A stretch of DNA of 48,532 nt from Simkaniaceae bacterium (GTDB taxonomy: Bacteria; Chlamydiota; Chlamydiia; Chlamydiales; Simkaniaceae): assembly GCA_026708385.1 (NCBI GenBank), contig JAPOVA010000038.1, forward strand, positions 11,722 to 60,253, written 5' to 3'. This document shows, piece after piece, positions 1 through 7,781 of the stretch. How positions within the stretch are numbered: position 1 is the first letter of the stretch; each line of letters starts with the position of its first letter. The notes beneath the pieces are model-generated. The model did not search any database. It was not told where the DNA came from and saw nothing but the letters and a program-made list of their open reading frames with translations. Made by a program: the position numbers and the translations under genes.

Positions 1-68
1 CATCGCTTATCCTCGGTATCCCGTGATCCCGTGATCCCAAACCACGGAGGTAGCCGTGACTTGGCGGA
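1..68 (-). repeat. Partial duplicate of the adjacent Inc-like gene
   Basis: The first 68 bases repeat, with few changes, the segment at about 243–309, which lies inside the coding region of the neighbouring 306-residue protein. The copy joins that gene's 3' end directly. It is a truncated tandem duplicate cut by the window edge, so the full extent cannot be seen. Confidence 0.6.
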
Positions 69-989
69 TCACATCTCCGTATTCCGTTCGAGAAGCTCGC
101 GCCTCCGAGCCAAAACCCCCTCAATCTCTCTCGTGAGGTCTTCGTATTCTTTTCTATATCCTTCAATCTTTGGTCTTGCAAAAAGCTCCGTATTACCCTT
201 TTCCTGTTCTCTATACAACATAGCGAGCTCTTCATTTCCTGCATCGCTTATCCTCGGTGGCCCGTGATCCCAAATCATGGAGGTAGTCACGACTTGGCGG
301 ATCACATCGTCTGCAAACCAATCCGTCTCACGGGCCGCCAACTTTTCCCGTGCCAAGCAAAACTTGGCTATCGTATTATGTCTTCTCATCAAGAGATCGA
401 AGAAGGCATTCTCGAGGGTCACCAATTCAGGGGATTGGAAACGGGGGTGTAGCGCACTCTTTCCTTCCGACGCCTTTTTGCCTTGCCCTGCCTTTTCTGC
501 CGACTCCTTCGATGCTACTTCCTCGGAACGGGTAAGCGCTCTCGGGCCTTCGGCATTCTGCTCCGCCACGGGCTCCTTGGCAGGCTCCTCGGTATGCTCC
601 GTATCCACCCCGGAGGCGGGCGCAGATTCGGTTCCTTCCGCACCCCGTGCCTCTTCGGAGATCGTCTCGCTGATCGTATGATGTTCGGAAGCTTCGGCCT
701 CTTTGATCTTACACGTGCGAGAGCATGCGACAATGAGGATAGTTCCTACTATCACCCCGACCAGGGCCCCGGGAAGTATCACTCCCGTTACCATACCCGT
801 GAGAACGCACAAGGCAAAGGTGCCCGTACGATGATTGTTCACCCAAACGGCAATTCTTATTCGGAAACCGTTCGTACTCGTAGCGGTTTCCCTTATGGAA
901 GAAACAGGAGATGAACAATCACCTTGAAGTGCCCCTGCGGGCAAACCGTTACGCTCAACATCAAAATTACTATTGGGCGTAGTCGACAT
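69..989 (-). CDS. Inc-like membrane protein with coiled C-terminal region
   Basis: 306 residues, ATG start with a GAGG-type ribosome site 7 bases upstream. Residues 1–45 are polar, 54–90 form one hydrophobic block with a short central turn (LPGA), and 95–170 are acidic and rich in Ala, Glu and Ser. Residues 185–306 are charged and predicted helical, with many Arg and Glu. The two-lobed hydrophobic region is the hallmark of chlamydial inclusion membrane (Inc) proteins, which are type III secreted and placed in the vacuole membrane. That assignment is inference from topology only. The C-terminal 110 residues recur in the next gene (1016–1423) and partly at 1–68, so the locus has undergone tandem duplication. 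No family homologue is recognised. Confidence 0.6.
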   Translation of the reverse strand: MSTTPNSNFDVERNGLPAGALQGDCSSPVSSIRETATSTNGFRIRIAVWVNNHRTGTFALCVLTGMVTGVILPGALVGVIVGTILIVACSRTCKIKEAEASEHHTISETISEEARGAEGTESAPASGVDTEHTEEPAKEPVAEQNAEGPRALTRSEEVASKESAEKAGQGKKASEGKSALHPRFQSPELVTLENAFFDLLMRRHNTIAKFCLAREKLAARETDWFADDVIRQVVTTSMIWDHGPPRISDAGNEELAMLYREQEKGNTELFARPKIEGYRKEYEDLTREIEGVLARRRELLERNTEM

Positions 990-1015
990 GAAAATCCTCG
1001 TTTTTTGTTATTTTG

Positions 1016-1423
1016 TCATACTGCTTTTTCGGGTGACGCATGTGCACACCCTTTCGTATCCCGTTCGAGAAGCTCGCGCCCCCGAGCCGAGATACTCTCA
1101 ATTTCTTTCGTGTGGTCTTCGCATGCTTTTCTACACTTTTCGATCTTTAGTTCCGCAAAAAACTCTATGTTACCCTTTTTCTTTTCTTCATGCATCGTAA
1201 CGAGCTTTTTCGTTAATTCATCGCTTACCTTCCGTCGGCCGTATTGATCCCAAGTCATGGTGGCACGCATTTCATTCTTGATTTTGCGGACCGTATCGCC
1301 TGCAAACCAACCCGTCTCACGGACTGCCAACTTTTCCTTACTTCGTAACCTGCTCGCAATCGTAGCGGTTTTCTCCGCAGAAGAAGGCGTTCCTTGAGAT
1401 GCTATGGAAGGAGCATTGCACAT
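1016..1423 (-). CDS. Soluble paralogue of the Inc-like C-terminal region
   Basis: 135 residues. An ATG at 1423 follows AGGA at suitable spacing; a TTG directly before it is also in frame. Residues 25–120 align by eye with residues 200–303 of the 306-residue neighbour: both have an EKLA-RET-WFA block, a WD turn and a C-terminal stretch ending RGRELLER-DT or RRRELLER-NT. The hydrophobic domain is absent, so this is either a truncated duplicate or a soluble partner. It lies 27 bases upstream of the 306-residue gene on the same strand, so the two could be co-transcribed. Function unknown. Confidence 0.45.
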   Translation of the reverse strand: MCNAPSIASQGTPSSAEKTATIASRLRSKEKLAVRETGWFAGDTVRKIKNEMRATMTWDQYGRRKVSDELTKKLVTMHEEKKKGNIEFFAELKIEKCRKACEDHTKEIESISARGRELLERDTKGCAHASPEKAV

Positions 1424-1426
1424 CAA

Positions 1427-1800
1427 TTCCTGACGATGTGAAAGACCCTCTATTTATTCATTTCCTGCAGAACATTATACCATATTAAACATTTGTACTG
1501 CAAGCGAATTCTGTAAATCAACCGGAACTGCACAGGCAAAGTCCGACCCCCTCCGACCACTCCCGGTGCTGTGTTGCAACAGTCGTCACCCAAGGCAAAA
1601 AACAGCATATCTCGGATATTCACCGTCCGATTCGGCCCGATCGATGAGAGACAAATCATACAAATGATAGATTTGTTAACTTATTATCAGGTATTTATGT
1701 ATCCTACTTTGCATGTCGTCGTGCAGCAAACGGGACCGTCAAAAAAGTCATAATGGAGATATTGTCAAAAATTGTGTTTCGTTCCACATGAGCATACCCT
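1427..1800. other. Gap without a clear gene
   Basis: Only short open frames without ribosome sites or family signals occur here. An AT-rich patch around 1470–1500 could hold the promoter for the minus-strand Inc-like genes, but no convincing -35/-10 pair was identified. Confidence 0.4.
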
Positions 1801-2520
1801 AGAGCGTGTCGTCATAAAGTAAAAAAATGATGTGACAAAGTATGGATATGTGTCTATCACCGCCTCCATCTTCATGACCTAAGCCGGAACAGGTGGTGGC
1901 AAGGATGACGGCACATGGAAGGCATGATATTTCGGATCATATGTGGGAACTGATTGAACCTCACCTTCGAAGGAAGGGAGGTTGGGGACGAGTCGCGAAG
2001 GATAACAGGCAGTTTTTCAACGCCGTGTTGTGGATTTTACGGACGGGGGCTTTGCGATCGCGACCTACCCCCCGATTCCGGTGATTGGAAGAACACCCGG
2101 CGCAGATGCACTCGTTGGCGTGACAAAGGTGTGTGGGAAAGGGTGTTACGGGTTTTGATCGCAGATCCTGATTATGAGTGGTTACCAATTGACGCGTCAC
2201 ACTGCAAGGCGCATGCTCATGCAGCCGGTAGCACGGGGAGACAACCAAGGCCCGGGGCCGCACGAAAGGGGGGATCAACACGAAATTACACTTGGCAACG
2301 GATGCGCATGGTATGCCGGTCCGTGCCGATATCACACCGGGCACAAAGGCAGACTGCACACAGGCAAGCGCCCTCATACGGGGAATATGCGCAGAATACC
2401 TACTCACCGATAAGGCGTACGACAGCGACGCGATCGTTAAGGAAGCTCAAGATCGAGGAATGCAGGTTGTGATTCCTCGTCCGTGGGCGAATCGTCGGTT
2501 TAGATGCGGAATGACGGAGA
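1801..2520 (+). mobile_element. IS5-type insertion sequence remnant
   Basis: The left end is placed near a GAGCGTGTCGTCATAAAG stretch, which resembles the ends of IS5/IS427-group elements from memory. It is followed by a transposase frame broken by at least two shifts. The right part stops around 2515, where similarity to the transposase ends and the HTH-repeat pseudogene begins. The right terminal repeat is therefore lost. A 78-bp piece of the same element lies inverted at 37953–38030. Confidence 0.6.
1893..2520 (+). pseudogene. IS5-family transposase, frameshifted and truncated
   Basis: Three successive frames each encode consecutive parts of one IS5-family transposase. Frame 1 (from 1893 or ATG 1905 to about 2055) has the N-terminus with DISDHMWELIEPHL and a WILRTGA block. 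Frame 2 (about 2055–2285) has LPP-GDWKNT-RRCTRWRDKG and the region PIDASHCKAHAHAAG, which holds the first catalytic Asp. Frame 3 (about 2285–2515) has ATDAHGMPVRADITPGTKAD, then LLTDKAYDSDAIV with the second Asp, and VVIPRPWANRR. The C-terminal part with the catalytic Glu is missing. IS427-group elements may use one programmed frameshift, but two shifts and the lost end indicate an inactive copy. Confidence 0.7.
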
Positions 2521-3308
2521 AAGGTCATTTGCGGATGACGGAATTCCCTCGTAAAGAAAGGTCGAGCCATCGGCTGATACGGAACACATCCCGCCCTCGG
2601 ATTTCGTGATCCGGAAGAGGGTACGGTGGCCCGACGGAAAACTACACTCGAACCGCCCACGCCCATACGCAGCTACCCAATCGATCAAGGTGTCCGCGTA
2701 CAGGTTGACTTCCTTGGCACAACTCGAAATCGCGCTCCCCTCACACTCACCAAGCCAATAATCTACAGCCCTCTCTTTCCGGCCCTCACTAAACACACAC
2801 CGTTCCCCCTTCTCCGGCGACGCGAAATAGGGCCGGCCGTCGCGGGCCTCCTCCCTTGCTCGGACATCCTTCAGCTTTTGCCCCCGTTTGCCCTTGGAAT
2901 ATTTTTCCCCTCCGGTGTAGTCGGAGATGCAGAGTGAGGTTTTTCCTGCCCGCGGGCCCGGCAAAAGCTTTCCGCAATCCATTACCCGTAGAGTATCTTC
3001 GTTGAAATCCGGCTCCGAGAAAGTCTGATACGTTTCGCACACCTCTTTCTCACCCGGTACGAAATACAACCGGCACCGACACCGATCTCCTTAGCGTACT
3101 CGCCGATAGCTTTCACCTCCCTCTGCTCTACGGCATAGTCTACGACCGCACCTCGTTCCTCCTCAGTATATCGCCTTCTCTTTCCTTCGGGAAGGGAAGC
3201 AAACCGAAGGGGCGGACCTCCAAAACGATCGTCAAACCATACGACCGTCCCCTTCTACCTGCCCTCAGGCCACACAACACCCCGTTCCCCGCCCATTGCC
3301 GATGCCAC
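2500..3308 (-). pseudogene. HTH-repeat (MASAIGEG family) pseudogene
   Basis: Read from a GTG at 3308, the product begins VASAMGGERGVVWPEGR and meets an in-frame TAG where the intact paralogue has a Lys/Gln-rich segment. It then continues with PPLRFASLPEGK and an HTH module (YTEEERGAVVDYAVEQR). A frameshift near 3075 moves it to a frame giving VCETYQTFS, TLRVMDCGKLL and CISDYTGG. A second, different HTH subtype follows (RPYFASPEKGERCVF, then SSCAKEVNLYADTLIDW). The 3' end runs into IS5 remnant sequence at 2500–2620. It lies 135 bases downstream of the intact 549-residue paralogue on the same strand and looks like a decayed tandem copy. Confidence 0.6.
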
Positions 3309-3443
3309 AGTACCTCCCCTTTTGCCATGCAACCCGATGACGGGTGGAGGGTATACCACGCCACCCCCTTTGAAAACACCTACGAGCCGGGTTCGGACAA
3401 GTCAAAGAGAGATCTTTCCGTAGAGACCGCCTAAACGGTCGTC

Positions 3444-5093
3444 TCACTTCTCGAAGAAAAATTCGGAACTCGGGGATCCGGTGAGCGTTCCGGTCAGACA
3501 CAGCTGCCACGACATATCGAAAAAAAGATCTTCGTCCGGATCGAAACCGGTCGTCTCAGGAGCGCTCTCGGACAATTGCGTCGCATCCGGACAAAACCGT
3601 TTCGAAGTACACCCATACGTATCGTCAAACACATCGCTTAGAGTTTGCTCGTCAAGATTACACGCCCGGAAATCCCCCGAAACCGATTCCTCCATCAACC
3701 CATGAGACCGGTAGCTCGCTACTCTCTCCCTCTGTTCCTCGGCAAAAACGCACCCTTCTCCTTCATCCTCCGACGCAAAATAGGGATAACCGTCGCGAGC
3801 GTATTCTTTTGCCTGCACACCCATCGGCCCCGTCCCCGGCAACCGGTTAGAGAGCCATTGAGCCGTACCACCCCTCCCCTTGGCATATCTTTTCCTCTTT
3901 GCAATATCAGGTAAGGGATCTTCAACCGGATCGGAACCGGTCGTCTCAGGAGAGTTCTCAGGTAATTCCTTCGTATCCGCACAAGCCCGCTTCGAGTCAC
4001 GTTCATCCGCCCACTTGATTAAGGTCTTCTTGCAGAGATTACATTCCCGGGCACATTCCGAGAACGACTCCCCATCAAACCTGTCAATCAAGTAATCCAC
4101 TACCCTTGCCTTTTGCTCTTCGGTAAAAACCCGCCGTTTTCCCTTCCCCGGCGACAAGAAATAGGGGTGGCCACCCCGAATTTCTTCTTGCGCAGGAACC
4201 CCTTCCAACCTTGTCCCCGGCGTACGCTTTCGTGTGGAAAACTTTACGCCCCCGGTGTAGTCGGAAATGGTGATCGATTCCATTCCGGATCGGAGGTCTG
4301 CCAAAAGTTTTCTGTAGTCGATTGCGCGCAGGGTACGGGAATCCAATTGTAAGCACGAAAAGATCCGATAGGCTTCACACCCCCACTTTACCCAATTCGA
4401 TAAAGAGGTAGGCTTGATGCCCATCTCTTTGGCACATGTACCCATACTCTTAGTTTCCCTCACCTCCAAGGCATAGTCTACGATCGCACGTTTCTCCTTC
4501 TCGGTATAATCCTTTTGCCTAGACCCCTTAGAACGGGGCTCAAACCAAAGAGGAGGCTCTCCCGGGCCCTTACACATCCACACGGCCGTACCCCCACGGT
4601 CGCTCACGGGTTGCACGACACCCCGGCCTTCACCTATCGCCAATCCCGGACCACCTGCCCCCTCACTGATAGGGAGTCGACCGGAAGACTTACCGACTTC
4701 AGTGTAGTCGGAAACACATATCGACGTTTTCCCTTCCCGAAGGCTTGCCAAAAGCTCCCTGTAATCAACTACCCACAGAGTCCGGTTGTCCAAGTCCAAG
4801 GACGAGAAAGCCCGGTAGGTTGCACACTCTGCCCTTACCCACTCCGACAAAATAGGAGTGATGCCGATCTCTTTGGCACATGTCCCGATGCTCTTACTTT
4901 TCCTCACCTCCACAGCGTAGTCTACGACCGCACGCTTCTCCTCTTTGGTGAAACACCTCCGCTTCCTTCCCTCGGGAAGGGGGTCGAATCGAAGGGGTGG
5001 CTGTCCCGGAACCTTACCGAGCCATATGGCCGTACCCTTCTGCTTGCTCTCGGACCACACCACATTCCATCCCTCACCTATCGCCGATGCCAT
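3444..5093 (-). CDS. Multi-HTH repeat protein (MASAIGEG family), largest member
   Basis: 549 residues; ATG at 5093 with AAGGG upstream, confirmed by the N-terminus MASAIGEG shared with paralogues. The first unit runs from residue 1 to about 135: a leader with GTAIW and PGQPPLRF, a homeodomain-like HTH at 48–95 (FTKEEKRAVVDYAVEVR, then TCAKEIG and EWVRAEC), and a module at 100–135 (RTLWVVDYRELL, then SICVSDYT). Residues 151–285 repeat this whole unit, including an internal LAIGEGRGVV leader. A second HTH subtype occurs at about 308–363 and 436–490 (YFxS, FTEEQKARVVDYL, CARECNL), each followed by a SPETTG-DP linker. The HTH resembles transposase OrfA-type domains, but there is no catalytic transposase domain. 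It is probably DNA-binding; function unknown. It starts 18 bases after the DUF1016 pseudogene stop. Confidence 0.65.
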   Translation of the reverse strand: MASAIGEGWNVVWSESKQKGTAIWLGKVPGQPPLRFDPLPEGRKRRCFTKEEKRAVVDYAVEVRKSKSIGTCAKEIGITPILSEWVRAECATYRAFSSLDLDNRTLWVVDYRELLASLREGKTSICVSDYTEVGKSSGRLPISEGAGGPGLAIGEGRGVVQPVSDRGGTAVWMCKGPGEPPLWFEPRSKGSRQKDYTEKEKRAIVDYALEVRETKSMGTCAKEMGIKPTSLSNWVKWGCEAYRIFSCLQLDSRTLRAIDYRKLLADLRSGMESITISDYTGGVKFSTRKRTPGTRLEGVPAQEEIRGGHPYFLSPGKGKRRVFTEEQKARVVDYLIDRFDGESFSECARECNLCKKTLIKWADERDSKRACADTKELPENSPETTGSDPVEDPLPDIAKRKRYAKGRGGTAQWLSNRLPGTGPMGVQAKEYARDGYPYFASEDEGEGCVFAEEQRERVASYRSHGLMEESVSGDFRACNLDEQTLSDVFDDTYGCTSKRFCPDATQLSESAPETTGFDPDEDLFFDMSWQLCLTGTLTGSPSSEFFFEK

Positions 5094-5111
5094 AGCGCCC
5101 TTCTCAAAGAT

Positions 5112-5720
5112 TCAATCGTCTAAAGCGGAAGAGTGTACCGGGTCTATCTCTAATGAACAATGGCAACTTTGCGGAAGATAAGATTCGAAACGATCCGTAC
5201 CGGGTTCGGACACATCAAAGAGAGAAGTCACCGGTCGGGGTGACTCCCTCAGAACACAATGGAAATCGTAAGGGCCGACAAGTGCCCGGTCGCCTTCGAT
5301 ATTTTCAAGGAGCTTCCGCATTTGCTCGGGTGAGGACAACTCCTCTTTCAGGTGCTCGGACAACTTAACCTTCAAACGGTACGAAGCGACGTTGACGGGC
5401 TTACTCGTCTCCCTCGGTGCATATTCGACAACGGTCTTGTTTTTTGCTCTTGCAAATGATGACCCCGATTGAGGGATTCTCATCCTTGAGTCGTACCGTG
5501 TCATCCGACACGGCGAGGTAGCATTGCATCTTACCCACGTACTCCGACTTGAAGTTCGACACCTTTAGCTCGACGGCCACAAGAGACCTTAGCTTGCGGC
5601 GGTGGAACAGGAGATCGATGAAAAATTCCTGCCCCTCGACCTCAATGCGGTACTGAGATCCCACAAAGGACATCGTCGGCCCCACTCCCGCAAGAAGGCG
5701 TCGAGGTTGGGGAGATCGGA
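5112..5720 (-). pseudogene. DUF1016/YhcG-type PD-(D/E)xK nuclease domain, frameshifted
   Basis: Three frames together give the C-terminal nuclease domain of the DUF1016 (YhcG/PDDEXK) family. They are LDAFLREWG, then FVGSQYRIEVEGQEFF-IDLLFHRRKLRSLVAVELKV with FKSEYVGKMQCYL and KDENPSIGVIICKSK, then NKTVVEYAPRETSKPVNVASYRL. The catalytic pattern is still visible: Asp in IDLLF and the ELK triad. Shifts occur near 5690 and 5445. The family's N-terminal domain is absent; instead the frame runs in from an HTH-repeat module (5719–5850). The last 50 residues are not part of the known domain. Some YhcG-like proteins occur with restriction or other DNA-processing loci. The domain identification is from remembered family motifs. 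Confidence 0.7.
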
Positions 5721-5850
5721 AACGGTGACCGACTCTATTCCGGATCGCAGGTCCGTCAAAAGTTCCCCGTAGTCGATCTTTCGCAGAGTCTCGGCACCTA
5801 CATTTACGTCCGAAAATCCGGTACGCTTTACATGCACATCTTAGCCCACC
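5719..5850 (-). pseudogene. 3' half of an insertion-split HTH-repeat gene
   Basis: On the minus strand the sequence gives RWAKMC, then, after a one-base shift, KAYRIF, and then DVNVGAETLRKIDYGELL and DLRSGIESVTVSD. This is the second half of the HTH-repeat module as seen in the intact paralogue (WVKWGCEAYRIF, RTLRAIDYRKLLADLRSG, ITISD). It passes straight into the DUF1016 nuclease domain. The matching first half lies at 7343–7576, so the two halves appear separated by the 1.5-kb segment 5852–7342. Confidence 0.6.
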
Positions 5851-5924
5851 GGAACAGGTAAAAGAAGAGAAGAAGGAAAAGGGCGCAGAGATCTTGTGGA
5901 GATACAAAGGGGAGGAGTTCCGCT

Positions 5925-6320
5925 TTGGAAAAAGAATCGTCCAAGTGGCTCAGATTTCGGAAAGGGAAAAGAACCCGTCGGATTTCCCTCAGCTCTCCGA
6001 TAGGAGTAGACGAAGCCCGGCTTATGGAGATTTTTGATGATCCCTATCGGCAGTGGTGCCTCATGGGCAAAGAACTCTCCGCGAAGGAAAAGGAGACGCC
6101 GGTAGCTTACGTCCGTCTCAGAGGGAAAGAGATCAACAAGCGAAAGGGCGCCGCCAAGACGTGGTTCCTCAACGGCCTTCGCCCCGTCGCTTACAGTCGG
6201 ACATATCCGGAAGGAGGAGTGCCCTCCTCAACCCTGTGCGTACCTCCGTACGGTCGGTCAGGATTTTGTGAACCTTCTCCCTTTCATTCGTATAGGTTTT
6301 CCCCCCACCGATCTCCTTGA
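5925..6320 (+). CDS. Hypothetical basic protein, C-terminus rearranged
   Basis: 131 residues from a TTG start with an unusually strong ribosome site (GGGGAGGAG, 7 bases before). Residues 1–90 are Lys/Arg-rich, with a LMGKELSAKEKE segment and VAYVRLRGKEINKRKG followed by WFLNGLRPVAYSR. Residues 41–91 lie in the inverted-repeat arm and recur on the opposite strand at 7190–7340. After the arm the reading frame enters sequence antisense to the neighbouring gene, so the last 40 residues are probably not original. No family is recognised. Confidence 0.4.
   Translation: MEKESSKWLRFRKGKRTRRISLSSPIGVDEARLMEIFDDPYRQWCLMGKELSAKEKETPVAYVRLRGKEINKRKGAAKTWFLNGLRPVAYSRTYPEGGVPSSTLCVPPYGRSGFCEPSPFHSYRFSPHRSP
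6046..6196 (+). repeat. Inverted repeat arm 1 (151 bp)
   Basis: It runs from ATCGGCAGTGG to CGTCGCTTACAG and is nearly identical in reverse complement to 7190–7340, differing at only a few positions. The arms flank about 1 kb that holds the Inc-like gene and its terminator. Confidence 0.85.
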
Positions 6321-6393
6321 GGCTATCTCTGAGGCGACCCGGCTTTTCGTCTATCTTTGATAAAACGCCGATCCTTCCGGCCGACTCAGTCAT
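6169..6393 (-). CDS. Small ORF translationally coupled to Inc-like gene
   Basis: 74 residues. Its ATG (6391–6393) overlaps the stop of the Inc-like gene by 8 bases, so it would be translated by coupling or could be a frameshifted continuation of that protein. The product is charged (about one third Lys/Arg/Asp/Glu) and likely helical. The last dozen residues fall in inverted-repeat arm 1, so the stop codon is supplied by the repeat. Function unknown; it may not be a separate gene. Confidence 0.35.
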   Translation of the reverse strand: MTESAGRIGVLSKIDEKPGRLRDSLKEIGGGKTYTNEREKVHKILTDRTEVRTGLRRALLLPDMSDCKRRGEGR

Positions 6394-6814
6394 CTTCGCT
6401 ATCGGTGAAGTCGGGGCTTCTCGAACTCCCCGCCATCTCGCTCCGGTAATCCGAGTCGTGTCTGATGAGTTTCGGAGGCTCGGGGGTAGTGCTCCTCTCC
6501 GGCTCGGGGGAGTATCCGAAGTCCATGGGGTACCCCGTTTCGGGATCCTCCGCATCTACCGGGGAGTCGTAGCAAGGGGGCTTACGGAGGTGTTTGTACA
6601 AGAGTGCGGGGGCCATGAGGAGAAAGACGGGAAGGGAGAGGGCGGTCAACCCTAAGGCCGCACCTCCGATGCAGCAGGCCGCCCCCGCAAACAGGGTGGG
6701 AATGGCGGTCTGCATCACCTTCCCGGCCGGCTCGGCTATCCTCCTCGGGAAGGAGAGACGGGTGGTGGCAACGCGACGGGAAACGACATCGAGGGAGGGC
6801 AGCGGGTCCGACAT
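6386..6814 (-). CDS. Inc-like membrane protein
   Basis: 142 residues. The ATG at 6814 is chosen because AGGAGA lies 7 bases upstream; an in-frame start at 6889 has no such site. Residues 30–75 form a bilobed hydrophobic region (AIPTLFAGAACCIGGAALG, then LTALSLPVFLLMAPALLY) between a short basic N-terminus and a polar, Pro/Glu/Asp-rich tail. This is the topology of chlamydial Inc proteins. The gene has its own promoter (6856–6885) and sits inside an inserted segment between inverted repeats, so it may be mobile cargo. Function and host target unknown. Confidence 0.6.
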   Translation of the reverse strand: MSDPLPSLDVVSRRVATTRLSFPRRIAEPAGKVMQTAIPTLFAGAACCIGGAALGLTALSLPVFLLMAPALLYKHLRKPPCYDSPVDAEDPETGYPMDFGYSPEPERSTTPEPPKLIRHDSDYRSEMAGSSRSPDFTDSEDD

Positions 6815-6855
6815 GGGGATTCTCCTGATAAAAAAGGAGCCGGCCAACCTGCCAA

Positions 6856-6885
6856 TATATTTTTTCTTGGAAGTAGTGCTGTCAA
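6856..6885 (-). promoter_or_regulatory. Promoter for Inc-like gene
   Basis: Minus strand: a perfect TTGACA (-35, 6880–6885) is followed by an AT-rich -10 region. AATATA at 6856–6861 gives an 18-base spacer; the alternative TATATT at 6854–6859 gives 20. The start codon is about 45 bases downstream. Confidence 0.55.
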
Positions 6886-6989
6886 GCATTCCCCGGCCAC
6901 CGATTTCTCGATAGCGGGCAGGAAAGCCGACTCACAAATGGAAACAGCGCCCCACTCTACTTCCTCTACCGATTAACCTCAACCGTGGC

Positions 6990-7020
6990 AAAAAAAAAGA
7001 GTCGACCTCAACGTCGACTC
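6990..7020 (-). terminator. Rho-independent terminator (minus strand)
   Basis: Minus-strand hairpin GAGTCGAC–GTTGAG–GTCGACTC, followed at once by a run of eight or more T (plus-strand A run 6990–6998). It would stop transcripts coming from the split HTH-repeat gene before they enter the Inc-like gene. Confidence 0.75.
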
Positions 7021-7189
7021 ATGGTCATTACACCCGAGGTGGCTATTAATCGCAACTTTGCTATTCCTTGGGAGACCGGCCCGGTCTACACCTTGCCGGA
7101 ACGGGTGGGGGGATGGTTTCCCAACCTACGCCTCCCCGCTTTTTCCATCGAGCAACCACCGTAGGTAGCCCTGCACCATCTTCTTCCGG

Positions 7190-7340
7190 CTGTAAGCGAC
7201 GGGGCGAAGGCCGTTGAGGAACCACGTCTTGGCGACGCCCTTTCGCTTGTTGATCTCTTTCCCTCTGAGACGGACGTAAGCTACCGGCGTCTCCTTTTCC
7301 TTCGCGGAGAGCTCTTTGCCCATGAGGTACCACTGCCGAT
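7190..7340 (-). repeat. Inverted repeat arm 2 (151 bp)
   Basis: Reverse complement of 6046–6196 with only a few differences. It abuts the 5' half of the split HTH-repeat gene (7343 onward). Confidence 0.85.
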
Positions 7341-7342
7341 TT

Positions 7343-7576
7343 CGATAAGCAGGAAGGATCGATGCCGACCTCTTTGACACATGCCTTAATGCTTTCGGCT
7401 CTCCTCACCTCCAAGGCATAGTCTACGATCGCACATTTCTCCATCTTAGTATACTTCCCGTGCCTCATCCCTTTCGGTGTGGGATGAGACCAAAGAGGAC
7501 GCTCTCCCGGAATCTTATTTTTTTCCAAGAAGGGCGAAATCGGTGGCTGATTGCTCAATCGGACCGCCTCGATCAA
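7343..7576 (-). pseudogene. 5' half of an insertion-split HTH-repeat gene
   Basis: The minus-strand frame encodes KIPGERPLW, then KYTKMEKCAIVDYALEVR and an HTH ending VGIDPSCLSK. This aligns with the first half of the family module (KVPGQPPLRF, FTKEEKRAVVDYAVEVR, IGITPILS). The family leader MASAIGEG is missing upstream, so the 5' end is also damaged. After CLSK the frame enters inverted-repeat arm 2. The missing half is at 5719–5850. Confidence 0.6.
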
Positions 7577-7781
7577 AATGTAGCCACCGTCGCACCCGGC
7601 ATCTTTAGAAGAACGTATGGGAAAATCCCGGGCAACGGGGAGATCGGACTTTACCTGTTCTTCCCGAAAAAAGCCCTAACAACGATGCACGACAGACATG
7701 ACCGAACACGGCACCCCGTCCCCCCGGACACGTCACGATGTAAGCCGGATCACGAAGGATGACCGAACGGGATCAAGTCCC

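Larger units (their letters stand above)
5852..7342. mobile_element. Inserted segment carrying an Inc-like gene and 151-bp inverted repeats
   Basis: The segment lies between two halves of one HTH-repeat gene whose joined sequence would restore the module (CLSK | RWAKMC). It contains a TTG-started ORF, an Inc-like gene, a small coupled ORF, a terminator and two 151-bp inverted arms at 6046–6196 and 7190–7340. No transposase is inside. On the left the arm is about 195 bases from the junction, so the arms are not simple terminal repeats. Mechanism unknown; the boundaries are accurate to about 10 bases. Confidence 0.5.
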
